Source: Flavobacteriales bacterium (GTDB taxonomy: Bacteria > Bacteroidota > Bacteroidia > Flavobacteriales_D > Sanyastnellaceae). From it: a stretch of DNA of 44,615 nucleotides. Position 1 is the stretch's first letter. Each line of letters begins with the position of its first letter. The notes beneath the pieces were generated by a model that was not told the DNA's origin, did no database searches, and saw nothing but the letters and a program-made list of their open reading frames with translations. The DNA is taken from positions 1 through 44,615 of the forward strand of contig CANHSF010000003.1 of assembly GCA_947463065.1 (NCBI GenBank). The letters run 5' to 3'. Below, one piece after another: positions 28,582 through 38,502 of this stretch. The position numbers were made by a program, and so were the translations under genes.

Positions 28582-31500
28582 ATGTTTTTTAGAAAACTCC
28601 ATACAATACTGATTCTAGGTCTGTTCATGAGCCATCAGGCCCAAGGCTTTGAAACTATAAAATTCGACAAAAAGTTACAGTGGTCGAATAGCGAAAATAC
28701 ATTTTCAACAACATTTGATGGTGCATATCTCGATGCGGATAACCAGGATATGCCTACCATATTGTGGCAAACCACTAAAAAAGGCCTCTTCAGAGCGGGC
28801 AATTATCGCATCACCCGTTTGACGCTAGAGCCCGTCAGCGCTCAAGAAGAGCGAATGCTGCAGCGGTACCGACCTTCCTCCGCCCCTATGGCGAGGTGCT
28901 CAGAAACCAATAAAAACACCATCGTCCAATTCCAATTCCCCGCCTTTCAATGGGTGGACAACCGCTGGCAAAGGGCAACCGAGGTGGAAATAGAGCTTGA
29001 TATTGAACCCGGTGCACCCGCTCGCAACCGAACTCTTACTTTCGCTCAAGAAAGTGCTTTGGCCTTTGGCGAGTGGTACAAAATCGCCATTGCCAAAGAC
29101 GGAATATACAAGGTGGATAAAAGCTTGTTGACCCAAATGGGCGTCTCCGACCCCAATCCGCAACGCATCAATATTTATGGCAACGGTGGCAACCTATTGC
29201 CCTCCAACAATGCCTTACCCCGACCCGATGATCTCCGCCGCTGCGCCGTAGGATTCGTTGGTAACAGCGATACAATCATGTCCAGCGACGAGTATTTTCT
29301 GTTTTACGGCGAGGGACCCGATACCTGGGCCATGGGAAATGACACCGAGTTGAACCGTCGCGTTTGGCAGCACATCAAACACTTCTATACCGACAGCGCC
29401 TATTACTTCATTCGGGTCGACGATATCGCAGCCGGCCGAATAGGCAACGCTCCATCCATCGATGCCCCTGCTGATCATGTGGTCAATAGCTTTCAAGACT
29501 TTCAATACCACGAACTTGATCTTTACAACCTCGTGGCCTCTGGTCGTGAATTTTACGGCGACGAATTCGGATCCAATGTGAACTCGTCTTTCAACTTTAG
29601 CTTTCCCAATATTGTCACCACAGCTCCTGCCGTCATCCAAGCGCGGGCAGCCATCCGCTCGGTCAATATTCAAAGTTCTTTCACCTTCGCGTCTAGCAAT
29701 AGCTCTGTGACTACTGCTCCAGCGTCTCATGCCGATGCCGCCACTTCACCCCGCGCTGTAACCCGCGAAGCTTCCTTGCTGATTACGCCGGTCAACTCCG
29801 CCATCAACGTGGCGGTCACCTACAACAAAGGCTATTCGGATGCTCAAGGGTGGTTGGATTATATCCGCGTCAATGCTACCCGTCAACTCACCATGACAGG
29901 CTCTCAAATGGTTTTTAGGGATTCGGCCTTTGCTGGAAGCGGACAAATTGGCGAATACCAATTGGCTAGTGCACAAAACGTCTGGCAAATTTGGGACATC
30001 ACGGATGTCAGCTTGCCACAAAAGGTGAATTTCAATACGTCCGGTTCCGTTGTCAGCTGGAAGGGATACAAAGATGCCGTGCGCGAATACATTGCCTTTG
30101 CCAATGGTGGATTCCTGACCCCCACTCCTATGGGTGCTGTCGAAAACCAAAACCTTCATGGCCTGAGCAATGTGGATTATCTAATCATTGCTGCACCCAA
30201 TCACCTAGAAGCCGCCAATATTTTGGCAGAAATCCACGCAGAAGAAGGACTCAACGTGGCTCTGGTCACGCAGCAACAAATATTCAACGAATTCAGCTCG
30301 GGTAACCCCGATGTGACCGCAATACGGATGCTTGTGAAAATGCTATACGACCGCGCAAATGGCGACGAATCACTGCGACCCAAAAATGTTTGTCTTTTTG
30401 GCGACGGCGATTATGCGCGCAACAAAGGTTGGAATGCTTTCTTGGGCAACAATGTCATCGTGTTCGAATCAGACCGAAGCGAAGCCCCATTGTCGAGTTA
30501 CGTGAGCGACGATTACTTCGTGTTTCTGAGTGACGATGACAATGCCTCTCCCGATAATTTCACCGACTGCGGAGTAGGACGAATTCCAGCCGAGACCACG
30601 AGCATGGGATTGGATTATGTGAGCAAAGTGCAAGCCTACTTATCGGAACAAACCAACGGATCGTCCGACGCAAGTTGTATCGGCGATGAGCAACAAAGTT
30701 CTTTTGGACCTTGGCGCAACAAGCTGATTTTTGTGGCCGATGACCAAGACGGCAGTTCGGGCCCCAGCGAGTTCTATCATACCACCCAAAGCAATCTTCT
30801 TAGTGATGTGACAGCCCAAAATCACCCGGAATACGATCTGATCAAAATTTTCATGGATGCCTATCAGCAGGAAAGCACACCGGGCGGAGAGCGCTACGAA
30901 GCCGTCGAAGATGAGTTGCGCAACCGCATTGAAGCTGGAAGTTTGATCGTGACATACATCGGCCATGGCGGTGAAAAAGGCTGGGCCCATGAGCGCATTC
31001 TAAACATCGAAACCATCAACAATTTCACCAACAAATACCGACTGCCCCTCTTCTTGACAGCCACTTGTGAGTTGGCCAAATTTGATGACAACTCACAAGA
31101 CACGGCAGGTGAAGAGCTGATCATGAACCCCAACGGCGGAGGAATTGCCGCCATGACCACCACCCGCATTGTATTTGTAAGCGACAACAATGAATTGAGT
31201 TCGGCCTTTTACGAATACGCCCTCGAAGACGACGATGCGGAGCTCACTTTCGGCAAAATCAATATGCTCACCAAGAATGGCGTATCGGCCTCCAACGACA
31301 GCAAGCCCAATTTCAGCTTGTTGGGTGATCCCGGTCTTCGGTTGCGCTATCCACAAGAAAATGTAGTCACCACCGCCATCAACGGCATTGCGATTGACGC
31401 TTTCAACGATACCATCAAGGCTTTGCAAGAAGTAACGGTTACCGGCATGATCACCAATCACAATGGCGAGAAATTGACCAATTTCAATGGCTTTGTTTAC

Positions 31501-32451
31501 CCCAACGTTTTTGACAAGCGCACCCGCGTAACCACACTGAACAACGATTCCGATCCCATCCAAGGTGGAGGTCAACTCTTGCAGTACAACACCTGGAACA
31601 AGATCATTTTCAGGGGAAAAGCCAGTGTGCAAAACGGTGATTTCACCTTCAAATTTGTGGTGCCTTACGACATCAACTACACCGTAGGCAATGGTCGCAT
31701 CAGCTATTATGCCGTGGCCAATCAAATGGACGCGCATGGTTCTGGCGAAGATTTTCAGATTGGCAGCATGTTGTCCAATGCCGAACTCAATACCGTAGGT
31801 CCCGAAATAATGCTATACATGAACGACACCACGTTTGTATCGGGTGGCCTCACCAACAATTCTCCGCTCTTGTTGGCCCTTTTGGCGGACGAAAACGGCA
31901 TCAATACAGTAGGAAATGGTATCGGCCATGATCTGACGGCCGTTATCGATGAAGACACGAGCAATCCATTGGTATTGAACGATTTTTATACCTCCGACAC
32001 CGATACCTACAAAAGCGGCGAAGTGCGCTATCCCTTGGATGGTTTGGCAGAAGGCGAGCACACCCTTACACTAAAAGCGTGGGATGTGCACAATAACAGC
32101 AGTAATTCCTCGTTGGAGTTCGTGGTAGCCGCAAGCTCAGAAATTGCCTTAGAACACGTACTGAACTATCCGAACCCCTTTACGACAAAGACATTTTTCA
32201 TGTTCGAACACAATCAAGCATGTGAAATGTTGGATGTCCGAATTCAAATCTTCACGGTCAGCGGAAAATTGGTAAAAACAATCGTCCAGCAAACCCAACA
32301 AGAGGGATTCCGCACAACTCCTATTGAGTGGGACGGTTTGGACGAATACGGCGACAAAATCGGTCGAGGTGTTTACATCTATAAGGTCGAAATTCGAAAC
32401 GAATTGGGCCAAAAGGCCGAACAATTCGAGAAGTTGGTTATTCTTAAATAG
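28582..32451 (+). CDS. porU: T9SS C-terminal signal peptidase (gingipain-like C25 fold)
   Basis: 1289 aa; C25 His/Cys motifs VTYIGHGGEKGWAHE and LFLTATCELAKFDD; C-terminal FlgD-like LNYPNPFTTKTFFMFEHN... Confidence 0.92.
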   Translation: MFFRKLHTILILGLFMSHQAQGFETIKFDKKLQWSNSENTFSTTFDGAYLDADNQDMPTILWQTTKKGLFRAGNYRITRLTLEPVSAQEERMLQRYRPSSAPMARCSETNKNTIVQFQFPAFQWVDNRWQRATEVEIELDIEPGAPARNRTLTFAQESALAFGEWYKIAIAKDGIYKVDKSLLTQMGVSDPNPQRINIYGNGGNLLPSNNALPRPDDLRRCAVGFVGNSDTIMSSDEYFLFYGEGPDTWAMGNDTELNRRVWQHIKHFYTDSAYYFIRVDDIAAGRIGNAPSIDAPADHVVNSFQDFQYHELDLYNLVASGREFYGDEFGSNVNSSFNFSFPNIVTTAPAVIQARAAIRSVNIQSSFTFASSNSSVTTAPASHADAATSPRAVTREASLLITPVNSAINVAVTYNKGYSDAQGWLDYIRVNATRQLTMTGSQMVFRDSAFAGSGQIGEYQLASAQNVWQIWDITDVSLPQKVNFNTSGSVVSWKGYKDAVREYIAFANGGFLTPTPMGAVENQNLHGLSNVDYLIIAAPNHLEAANILAEIHAEEGLNVALVTQQQIFNEFSSGNPDVTAIRMLVKMLYDRANGDESLRPKNVCLFGDGDYARNKGWNAFLGNNVIVFESDRSEAPLSSYVSDDYFVFLSDDDNASPDNFTDCGVGRIPAETTSMGLDYVSKVQAYLSEQTNGSSDASCIGDEQQSSFGPWRNKLIFVADDQDGSSGPSEFYHTTQSNLLSDVTAQNHPEYDLIKIFMDAYQQESTPGGERYEAVEDELRNRIEAGSLIVTYIGHGGEKGWAHERILNIETINNFTNKYRLPLFLTATCELAKFDDNSQDTAGEELIMNPNGGGIAAMTTTRIVFVSDNNELSSAFYEYALEDDDAELTFGKINMLTKNGVSASNDSKPNFSLLGDPGLRLRYPQENVVTTAINGIAIDAFNDTIKALQEVTVTGMITNHNGEKLTNFNGFVYPNVFDKRTRVTTLNNDSDPIQGGGQLLQYNTWNKIIFRGKASVQNGDFTFKFVVPYDINYTVGNGRISYYAVANQMDAHGSGEDFQIGSMLSNAELNTVGPEIMLYMNDTTFVSGGLTNNSPLLLALLADENGINTVGNGIGHDLTAVIDEDTSNPLVLNDFYTSDTDTYKSGEVRYPLDGLAEGEHTLTLKAWDVHNNSSNSSLEFVVAASSEIALEHVLNYPNPFTTKTFFMFEHNQACEMLDVRIQIFTVSGKLVKTIVQQTQQEGFRTTPIEWDGLDEYGDKIGRGVYIYKVEIRNELGQKAEQFEKLVILK

Positions 32452-32474
32452 AAACATTATTTACGCAGTCGCCG

Positions 32475-32482
32475 TATATTTG
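32475..32482 (+). promoter_or_regulatory. Candidate internal -7 element TATATTTG before porV
   Basis: Perfect TAnnTTTG 21 nt before the ATG; no clear -33 TTTG. Confidence 0.3.
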
Positions 32483-32503
32483 GCGCCCCTTATATTGAAT
32501 ATC

Positions 32504-33739
32504 ATGTTAAAAGCACGTTTTCCTTTTGTCGCCTTGCTTGTTGCTCTTGCTCCCGCATGTTTTGCGCAGCAACTCAATCAAAACGGCAAGGCCCAACAGG
32601 TCCAGCTCAACACCATCACTACGGCAGTGCCCTTCTTGCAAATCACTCCCGACTCTCGGGCCGGTGCTCTGGGTGATGCCAATGTTGCGCTCAGTCCTGA
32701 TGCCAACTCCCCATACAGCAATGCGGCCAAGTTGGCCTTTGTGGAAGAAGATATGGAAGTATCCCTGTCCTACTCCCCATGGTTGCGCGCTTTGGTCAAC
32801 GATATGAGCTTGGCTTATGTGAGCGGATACAAACGCCTATCCAAATTGCAAACCGTAGGGGTATCGCTTCGTTATTTCACCTTGGGCAATATTACCTTCA
32901 CCGATGAAGTAGGCACCGCAGTGCGCGATTTCAAACCCAATGAATTCTCGATCGATGGTTCGTTCGGTCAAAAATTCAGCGATAAACTTTCAGGGGGTAT
33001 TGCAATTCGTTTCGTGAACAGCAATCTCACTGGTGGCACGAATGTAGGTGGCGCAGAAAGCCGCCCCGGCCGTTCGCTTGCTGCTGACATCTCGGTGTTC
33101 TATACCAATGATAAAATCAAAATCGGTGGCAAAAAATCACGATTGAATTTGGGGGCCAATATCTCGAACATTGGAAACAAAATGCGCTATACCAACAGCG
33201 ATAAACGCGATTTCATCCCAACCAATCTGCGTTTGGGTACTGCGATCACTGCCAACTTCGACGACTACAATCAACTCACTTGGGCATTGGACTTCAACAA
33301 GCTCTTGGTCCCCACTCCGCCACGTTATTCACCTGACGGTGAAACCATCGTTGCCGGTATGAATCCCGATGTGGGTACCGCTGGAGGTATCATCCAAAGC
33401 TTCTACGACGCGCCAGGCGATGTGGACAACGAAGGCAACTTGGTAGCTGGATCAGTTCTCAGAGAAGAGCTCCGCGAGATCAACATCGGGTCTGGTTTCG
33501 AATACTGGTACGATCAGCAATTTGCTTTCCGCACCGGTTACTTCTTTGAACACTTCTCTAAAGGAAATCGCCAATTCATCACTTTGGGCGCAGGTTTGCG
33601 TTACCAGGTAATGACCATCGACATTTCGTATCTCATTTCTACCACACAACAAAACCCATTGGCCAATACCCTTCGCTTCAGCTTAAAGTTCGCTTTGGGC
33701 AAAGCCAGTGGCGATGCAGCCGAAGGGGAAGCCAAATAA
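32504..33739 (+). CDS. porV: T9SS outer membrane protein PorV (LptO)
   Basis: NTITTAVPFLQITPDSRAGALGDANVALSPDANSPYSNAAKLAF; immediately follows porU. Confidence 0.93.
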   Translation: MLKARFPFVALLVALAPACFAQQLNQNGKAQQVQLNTITTAVPFLQITPDSRAGALGDANVALSPDANSPYSNAAKLAFVEEDMEVSLSYSPWLRALVNDMSLAYVSGYKRLSKLQTVGVSLRYFTLGNITFTDEVGTAVRDFKPNEFSIDGSFGQKFSDKLSGGIAIRFVNSNLTGGTNVGGAESRPGRSLAADISVFYTNDKIKIGGKKSRLNLGANISNIGNKMRYTNSDKRDFIPTNLRLGTAITANFDDYNQLTWALDFNKLLVPTPPRYSPDGETIVAGMNPDVGTAGGIIQSFYDAPGDVDNEGNLVAGSVLREELREINIGSGFEYWYDQQFAFRTGYFFEHFSKGNRQFITLGAGLRYQVMTIDISYLISTTQQNPLANTLRFSLKFALGKASGDAAEGEAK

Positions 33740-33748
33740 AATTTTGAT

Positions 33749-34231
33749 ATGCAAATACGCGTTGGGTACGGATTCGACGTACACCAAATGACAGAGGGGC
33801 GCGATTTGTGGTTGGGAGGCGTGAAGCTACCTCACCACAAAGGCGCCCTTGGCCATAGCGATGCCGATGTGCTGCTGCATGCCATTTGCGATGCGCTTTT
33901 GGGTGCTGCGAATCTGCGCGATATCGGATATCATTTTCCCGACACCTCTGGGGCTTTCAAAAACATCGATAGCAAAATTCTATTGGCCGACTCGGTCAAG
34001 TTGATCCGCGAAGAAGGTTGGGAAATTCAAAACATCGACTCCACCTTGGTGCTTGAAAAACCGAAAATCGCACCGCACATCGATGCCATGAAGGCCGCCA
34101 TTGCTGAACACGCAGGCATCGCCATGGATCAGATTTCAATCAAAGCCACTACCAATGAAAAAATGGGATTTATTGGCCGCGAAGAAGGTGTTGTAGCGCA
34201 TGCTGTTGCATTATTGATGCGCCATCGATAA
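33749..34231 (+). CDS. ispF: 2-C-methyl-D-erythritol 2,4-cyclodiphosphate synthase
   Basis: RVGYGFDVHQMTEGRDLWLGGVKLPHHKGALGHSDADVLLHAICDALLGAANLRDIGYHFPD. Confidence 0.96.
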   Translation: MQIRVGYGFDVHQMTEGRDLWLGGVKLPHHKGALGHSDADVLLHAICDALLGAANLRDIGYHFPDTSGAFKNIDSKILLADSVKLIREEGWEIQNIDSTLVLEKPKIAPHIDAMKAAIAEHAGIAMDQISIKATTNEKMGFIGREEGVVAHAVALLMRHR

Positions 34232-34350
34232 CAGACTCCAAATTTTGCTTCTTTCCAATCGGTTGTTCCATTCGAAACTGCTTCAGCTTGGACTAACCCA
34301 TATTGCCAATTGCTGTTCTGATTTTAGGTTGACATACCCGTCCTGCGCCA

Positions 34351-34887
34351 TCAATTCGACAATCTGTAGAGCACTACCGACTGCAAAGAGCGCATAGGAA
34401 AGGAATAGACGATTGGAACGTCATCGGTACCTTGACCAGAAGTGCGTGCCGCTTCATTGCCAAAACTGAAGAAACGTACATTCATCTGATCGCCGTTCAC
34501 TTCAAACGCATCCACGATTCGGGTGCCCATTACTTCAAATGCACTTGAAAAGGTATTGCCGAAGAGATATTGATCGATCAGGATGCCGTTGTTTTCGTCT
34601 ACTACCCAATGACCGCTTTCAAGATCAACCGGTTTGAGGGTGTAGCCGCGGTTGTCGGCTTGATCGGCGCCATACACCAAATTCCAACTGTAATGCCCAA
34701 TGCTATCCAACGGTTCGATCACCAAGTGCATTTCGACAGTTTGAGAAGAATCGGGACCAATTTGCCAAATCAAATTGCCTTTCCAATGGCCCAACCAAGG
34801 CGCAATGCATTCTTCCGCTGTGGTTTTTTGAGCAAAAATCGGCAGTGCCCAAATAAGCAGGCCAATTGTCCATAACCTTCTTTTCAT
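34351..34887 (-). CDS. Small secreted protein of unknown function, possibly lipocalin-like
   Basis: Signal peptide MKRRLWTIGLLIWALPIFAQ; APWLGHWKGNLIWQIGPDSSQTVEMHLVIEP; start codon overlaps the glgB stop (TGATG). Confidence 0.68.
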   Translation of the reverse strand: MKRRLWTIGLLIWALPIFAQKTTAEECIAPWLGHWKGNLIWQIGPDSSQTVEMHLVIEPLDSIGHYSWNLVYGADQADNRGYTLKPVDLESGHWVVDENNGILIDQYLFGNTFSSAFEVMGTRIVDAFEVNGDQMNVRFFSFGNEAARTSGQGTDDVPIVYSFPMRSLQSVVLYRLSN

Positions 34888-36860
34888 CACAAGGTCAATC
34901 GTTTTTGTTTTTTCTCCAAAGGACATTGCAGCACCACAGCACCCAACGGAGGCAAGCTCAATGCCGCTGAGTAAGGCCTTCCTTGCCAAGCAATTTCATC
35001 CACATGAATCACCTCGTTGACTAGGCCGCTTCCGCCGTATCGTTGCGCATCGCTATTGAGTGTCTCCTGCCAATTGCCCGCACCGGGTAAACCGATGCGA
35101 TAATGTGGTCGGGGAACCGGCGTCAAATTTAAAATTACAACCACATCATCCGCTGTTCGATGGCCCCGACGAAGAAATACAAGAATGCATTGTTCATGGT
35201 CTGAATTATCAATCCATTCAAAACCGCTGGCCTGCATGCCGCGCTCATATAGCCCGGGCGATGAGGTGTACAAACGATTGAGGTCTTTTACAAAATTTTG
35301 AATGCCTGCATGCGGCGTATATTCCAGCAAGTGCCAATCTAAACTTTGTTGATGATTCCATTCTGCGGTTTGCGCAAACTCGCAGCCCATGAACAAAAGT
35401 TTCGCACCCGGATGCGTGTACATCCAACTGTACAACAAACGCAGGTTGGCCATGCGCTGCCAATCGTCTCCAGGCATTTTGTAGATCAACGCGTGTTTGC
35501 CGTGCACCACTTCATCGTGCGACAAAGGCAACATAAAATTCTCGGTAAAGGCATAGACCAATGAAAAGGTAATTTCATTTTGGTGAAACTTTCGGTAATA
35601 CGGGTCGCGCTCGAAATAACGCAAAGCATCGTTCATCCAACCCATCATCCACTTCATACCGAAACCCAAACCACCGGCATATGTGGGGTGCGAAACGCCG
35701 GGCCAGCTAGTACTTTCTTCCGCAATGGTATGTATCCCCGGAAAATGACTATACAACGCTTCATTCAGTTCTTTAAAAAATGACACCGAATCCAAATTCT
35801 CGCGACCGCCCAAATGATTGGGCACCCATTCACCAGCATTGCGGGAATAATCGAGGTACAACATGCTCGCCACAGCATCCACACGCAGTGCATCGACATG
35901 AAAAACATCCAACCAAAAAGCCGCGCTGCTTTTTAGAAAAGAACGAACCTCACCACGACCCAAATTAAAGATATATGTTTTCCAATCGGGATGATACCCC
36001 TTGCGCGGATCGGCATGCTCGTACAAATGTGTTCCATCGAACTGATACAAACCATGGGCATCTCCCGGAAAATGTGCAGGCACCCAATCCAAGATAACAC
36101 CGATTCCGACCTGATGAAAGCGGTCCACGAGGGCAGCAAAATCTTGAGCCGAACCAAAACGCGAACTCGGGGCAAAATACCCTGTGACCTGGTATCCCCA
36201 ACTGCCATCAAAAGGATGCTCCATTACAGGTAAAAACTCGATATGGGTGAATCCCATCTCGACCACATAGGGAATCAAACGGTCGGCTAGCTCATTGTAG
36301 CTCAGAAAACGATCAGGCTGAGCTGGATCGCGTTGCCAAGAAGCCAAATGCACCTCATAGACGCTGCATGGGGATTGGAGCAAATCGCTGGATGCTCTTT
36401 TCTTCAGCCACTTTGTATCCTTCCATTTGTGTTTCCATGCCCAAGTGATGGATGCCGTTTGTGGGCGCAGCTCCGCAAAAAATGCGAATGGATCGGCCTT
36501 TTCCAAGACTTCGCCCGACTCGGTATGGATGGCGAATTTGTAGGCTTCACCGCTACCCATGTTCGGGATAAATCCTTCCCATATCCCACTGCTGTCCCAA
36601 CGCACAAAAAGTTCGTGTTCTGCATGGGACCAATGATTGAAGTTGCCTATAACAGCAACCGAACGTGCATTCGGTGCCCAAACAGCGAAATAAGTGCCCT
36701 CAACACCTTTGTGCTTGATGGCATGGGCTCCAAAGAGCTTGTAAAGCGCAATATGGTCTCCATTGCGAAAAGCGGCGACATCCGCTTCGCTGAACAACGA
36801 ATGCGGAATAACCTTTTGACCTGCTCCTTTAGGAGATGAAACTGCCGTTTTTTTCGCCAT
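34887..36860 (-). CDS. glgB: 1,4-alpha-glucan branching enzyme
   Basis: CBM48 + GH13: SVAVIGNFNHWSHAEHELFVRWDSSGIWEGFIP, LPVMEHPFDGSWGYQVTGYFAPSSRFG, VDALRVDAVASMLYLDYSR, TIAEESTSWPGVS, LSHDEVVHGK. Confidence 0.95.
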   Translation of the reverse strand: MAKKTAVSSPKGAGQKVIPHSLFSEADVAAFRNGDHIALYKLFGAHAIKHKGVEGTYFAVWAPNARSVAVIGNFNHWSHAEHELFVRWDSSGIWEGFIPNMGSGEAYKFAIHTESGEVLEKADPFAFFAELRPQTASITWAWKHKWKDTKWLKKRASSDLLQSPCSVYEVHLASWQRDPAQPDRFLSYNELADRLIPYVVEMGFTHIEFLPVMEHPFDGSWGYQVTGYFAPSSRFGSAQDFAALVDRFHQVGIGVILDWVPAHFPGDAHGLYQFDGTHLYEHADPRKGYHPDWKTYIFNLGRGEVRSFLKSSAAFWLDVFHVDALRVDAVASMLYLDYSRNAGEWVPNHLGGRENLDSVSFFKELNEALYSHFPGIHTIAEESTSWPGVSHPTYAGGLGFGMKWMMGWMNDALRYFERDPYYRKFHQNEITFSLVYAFTENFMLPLSHDEVVHGKHALIYKMPGDDWQRMANLRLLYSWMYTHPGAKLLFMGCEFAQTAEWNHQQSLDWHLLEYTPHAGIQNFVKDLNRLYTSSPGLYERGMQASGFEWIDNSDHEQCILVFLRRGHRTADDVVVILNLTPVPRPHYRIGLPGAGNWQETLNSDAQRYGGSGLVNEVIHVDEIAWQGRPYSAALSLPPLGAVVLQCPLEKKQKRLTL

Positions 36861-36862
36861 GA

Positions 36863-38401
36863 TTATGATTCGTATTTTTCCAATTCGTTGATCACTTGAA
36901 GCACGCCTTTCAGAGGTATTTTCAACCAATCGGGTCTGCCGTTCAATTCGTAACCCACTTCATAAATTGCTTTTTCCAAGAGATGCAGCAAAAATAAGAA
37001 GTTCAACTCTGCTTTGCTGGCAAACAACTTTTGGTCCGGTCCCAATTCCTTCAGATAAGTCTCTGTATATGTTTCGCGTATCAAATAAAACCAACGATCT
37101 GCGGCTTTTTGCAACTTTTCGCGATCCATTTCGCTTGTCTCGGCACTAAAAAAGAGTTTCGCACTTACCGCATAATGGAATGAACGAATCATACCGGCTA
37201 CATCCTTCAATGGCGAATGTTTGATTTTGCGCTCAGCAATGGACGATTCCGGTTCTCCCTCAAAATCGATGATGACAAAATCGCCACCGGTGTACAGCAC
37301 CTGACCCAAATGAAAATCACCGTGAATGCGTGTGCGCAATGATTTCAACGGTACGCGCTGAATGCGTTCAAAAAATTTGAGAATAACCCCTCTGCGTGCG
37401 ATAAAAAACTCGGCCATGGATCGAGCTTCTTCATCTAAATGCGGCAAACTTCTTTTGAGCAATGCCATGCGGCCATCGATCAAGTCGCGCAGATGATGAA
37501 ACAACCACTGCCTGTATTCTGGACTAAATTTCTCCACCTTAAACTCCTTGTCGCGCGTGGCAATGGCCAAGGCCTTGTGCATCTCTGCTGTGCGTTTTGC
37601 CAACAATTCGACATGTTCAAAAACAAATTCATGGATCGAAAAACGGCCATCGATAAATGCATGCAAGAAGTCGTTCAGTTCATCGCCTGTGGTGGTCCAG
37701 TTGTCGCGCGTAGCCTCTATTTTGTACATCATCAACGCCAACGTCACAGGCAACGTACCCTTTCGCTCCCAAATTAAGCTACCCCGATAGGCAGGCACAT
37801 GCGAGTAATGCCCTTGTTCGGTCAACTGCTTTAACATCTCGACTTCTGGATTGGTCTCAAGAAACAACTTGCGATAAATTTTCATGAAGTATTTGTCATT
37901 GAAAAAAATCGAGCTATTGCTTTGATCCACCCCGGGATTACGCGAATTCAAATAGGTTTGTGAGGTATTGAGACCGATTCCGCAATCGAATTTCAATCGA
38001 CCGGGCGTAGTGGTCAATTGACGGTTGCCAATGATATGATCAAACATGGCGCGATGGAAACTCTGGCATGAAACAGCATCCACAATCACCTCTTGCTCAC
38101 TCCAATCGGCCAACACAACTGCATTTCCCACTTCAGAGCGCTTGACACAGGCCCAAGGAAAAAAGTAATACTCCAACGGGTGATCCACATAAGCCACTTC
38201 TATGATCACCAGCATGAAGAGTTGATCCTCGAATGGAAAATGAAGAACATGATCGTACATGACATGCTTCAGTTGATAGGCTTTGCCGCCAAACCAACGC
38301 GCTTGAACAATGTGCGGAGTCATACCGCTCAAGAGGAGGTTGACATGTTCCTTGTTGCGGTGCAATTCGGACCATGGCATGGCGTGTGCGTGAGGATTCA
38401 T
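36863..38401 (-). CDS. Maltokinase (Mak/Pep2-like phosphotransferase)
   Basis: LLSGMTPHIVQARWFGGKAYQLK; catalytic RIHGDFHLGQVLYTGGDFVIIDFEGEPESSIAERKIKHSPLKDVAGMIRSF. Confidence 0.9.
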   Translation of the reverse strand: MNPHAHAMPWSELHRNKEHVNLLLSGMTPHIVQARWFGGKAYQLKHVMYDHVLHFPFEDQLFMLVIIEVAYVDHPLEYYFFPWACVKRSEVGNAVVLADWSEQEVIVDAVSCQSFHRAMFDHIIGNRQLTTTPGRLKFDCGIGLNTSQTYLNSRNPGVDQSNSSIFFNDKYFMKIYRKLFLETNPEVEMLKQLTEQGHYSHVPAYRGSLIWERKGTLPVTLALMMYKIEATRDNWTTTGDELNDFLHAFIDGRFSIHEFVFEHVELLAKRTAEMHKALAIATRDKEFKVEKFSPEYRQWLFHHLRDLIDGRMALLKRSLPHLDEEARSMAEFFIARRGVILKFFERIQRVPLKSLRTRIHGDFHLGQVLYTGGDFVIIDFEGEPESSIAERKIKHSPLKDVAGMIRSFHYAVSAKLFFSAETSEMDREKLQKAADRWFYLIRETYTETYLKELGPDQKLFASKAELNFLFLLHLLEKAIYEVGYELNGRPDWLKIPLKGVLQVINELEKYES

Positions 38402-38428
38402 GGGCGAGGAAACGGTTAACGGGTTAAT

Positions 38429-38447
38429 AAGTGTCAAATGTACACTA
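38429..38447. promoter_or_regulatory. Putative operator, copy 1: AAGTGT-CAAATGT-ACACTA
   Basis: 19-bp inverted repeat of 6-7-6 layout also found at 43036-43054; overlaps the mak -7 element. Confidence 0.5.
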
Positions 38448-38466
38448 AGCACCCCGTTGTTCCAAA
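38435..38466 (-). promoter_or_regulatory. Promoter of the maltokinase-glgB unit: TTTG-N20-TACATTTG
   Basis: Both elements match the Bacteroidota -33/-7 consensus with 20-nt spacing; 33 nt before the ATG. Confidence 0.65.
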
Positions 38467-38502
38467 TTTCATTACCGATTGATCCCCGCCTGTTCAACGG
38501 AT

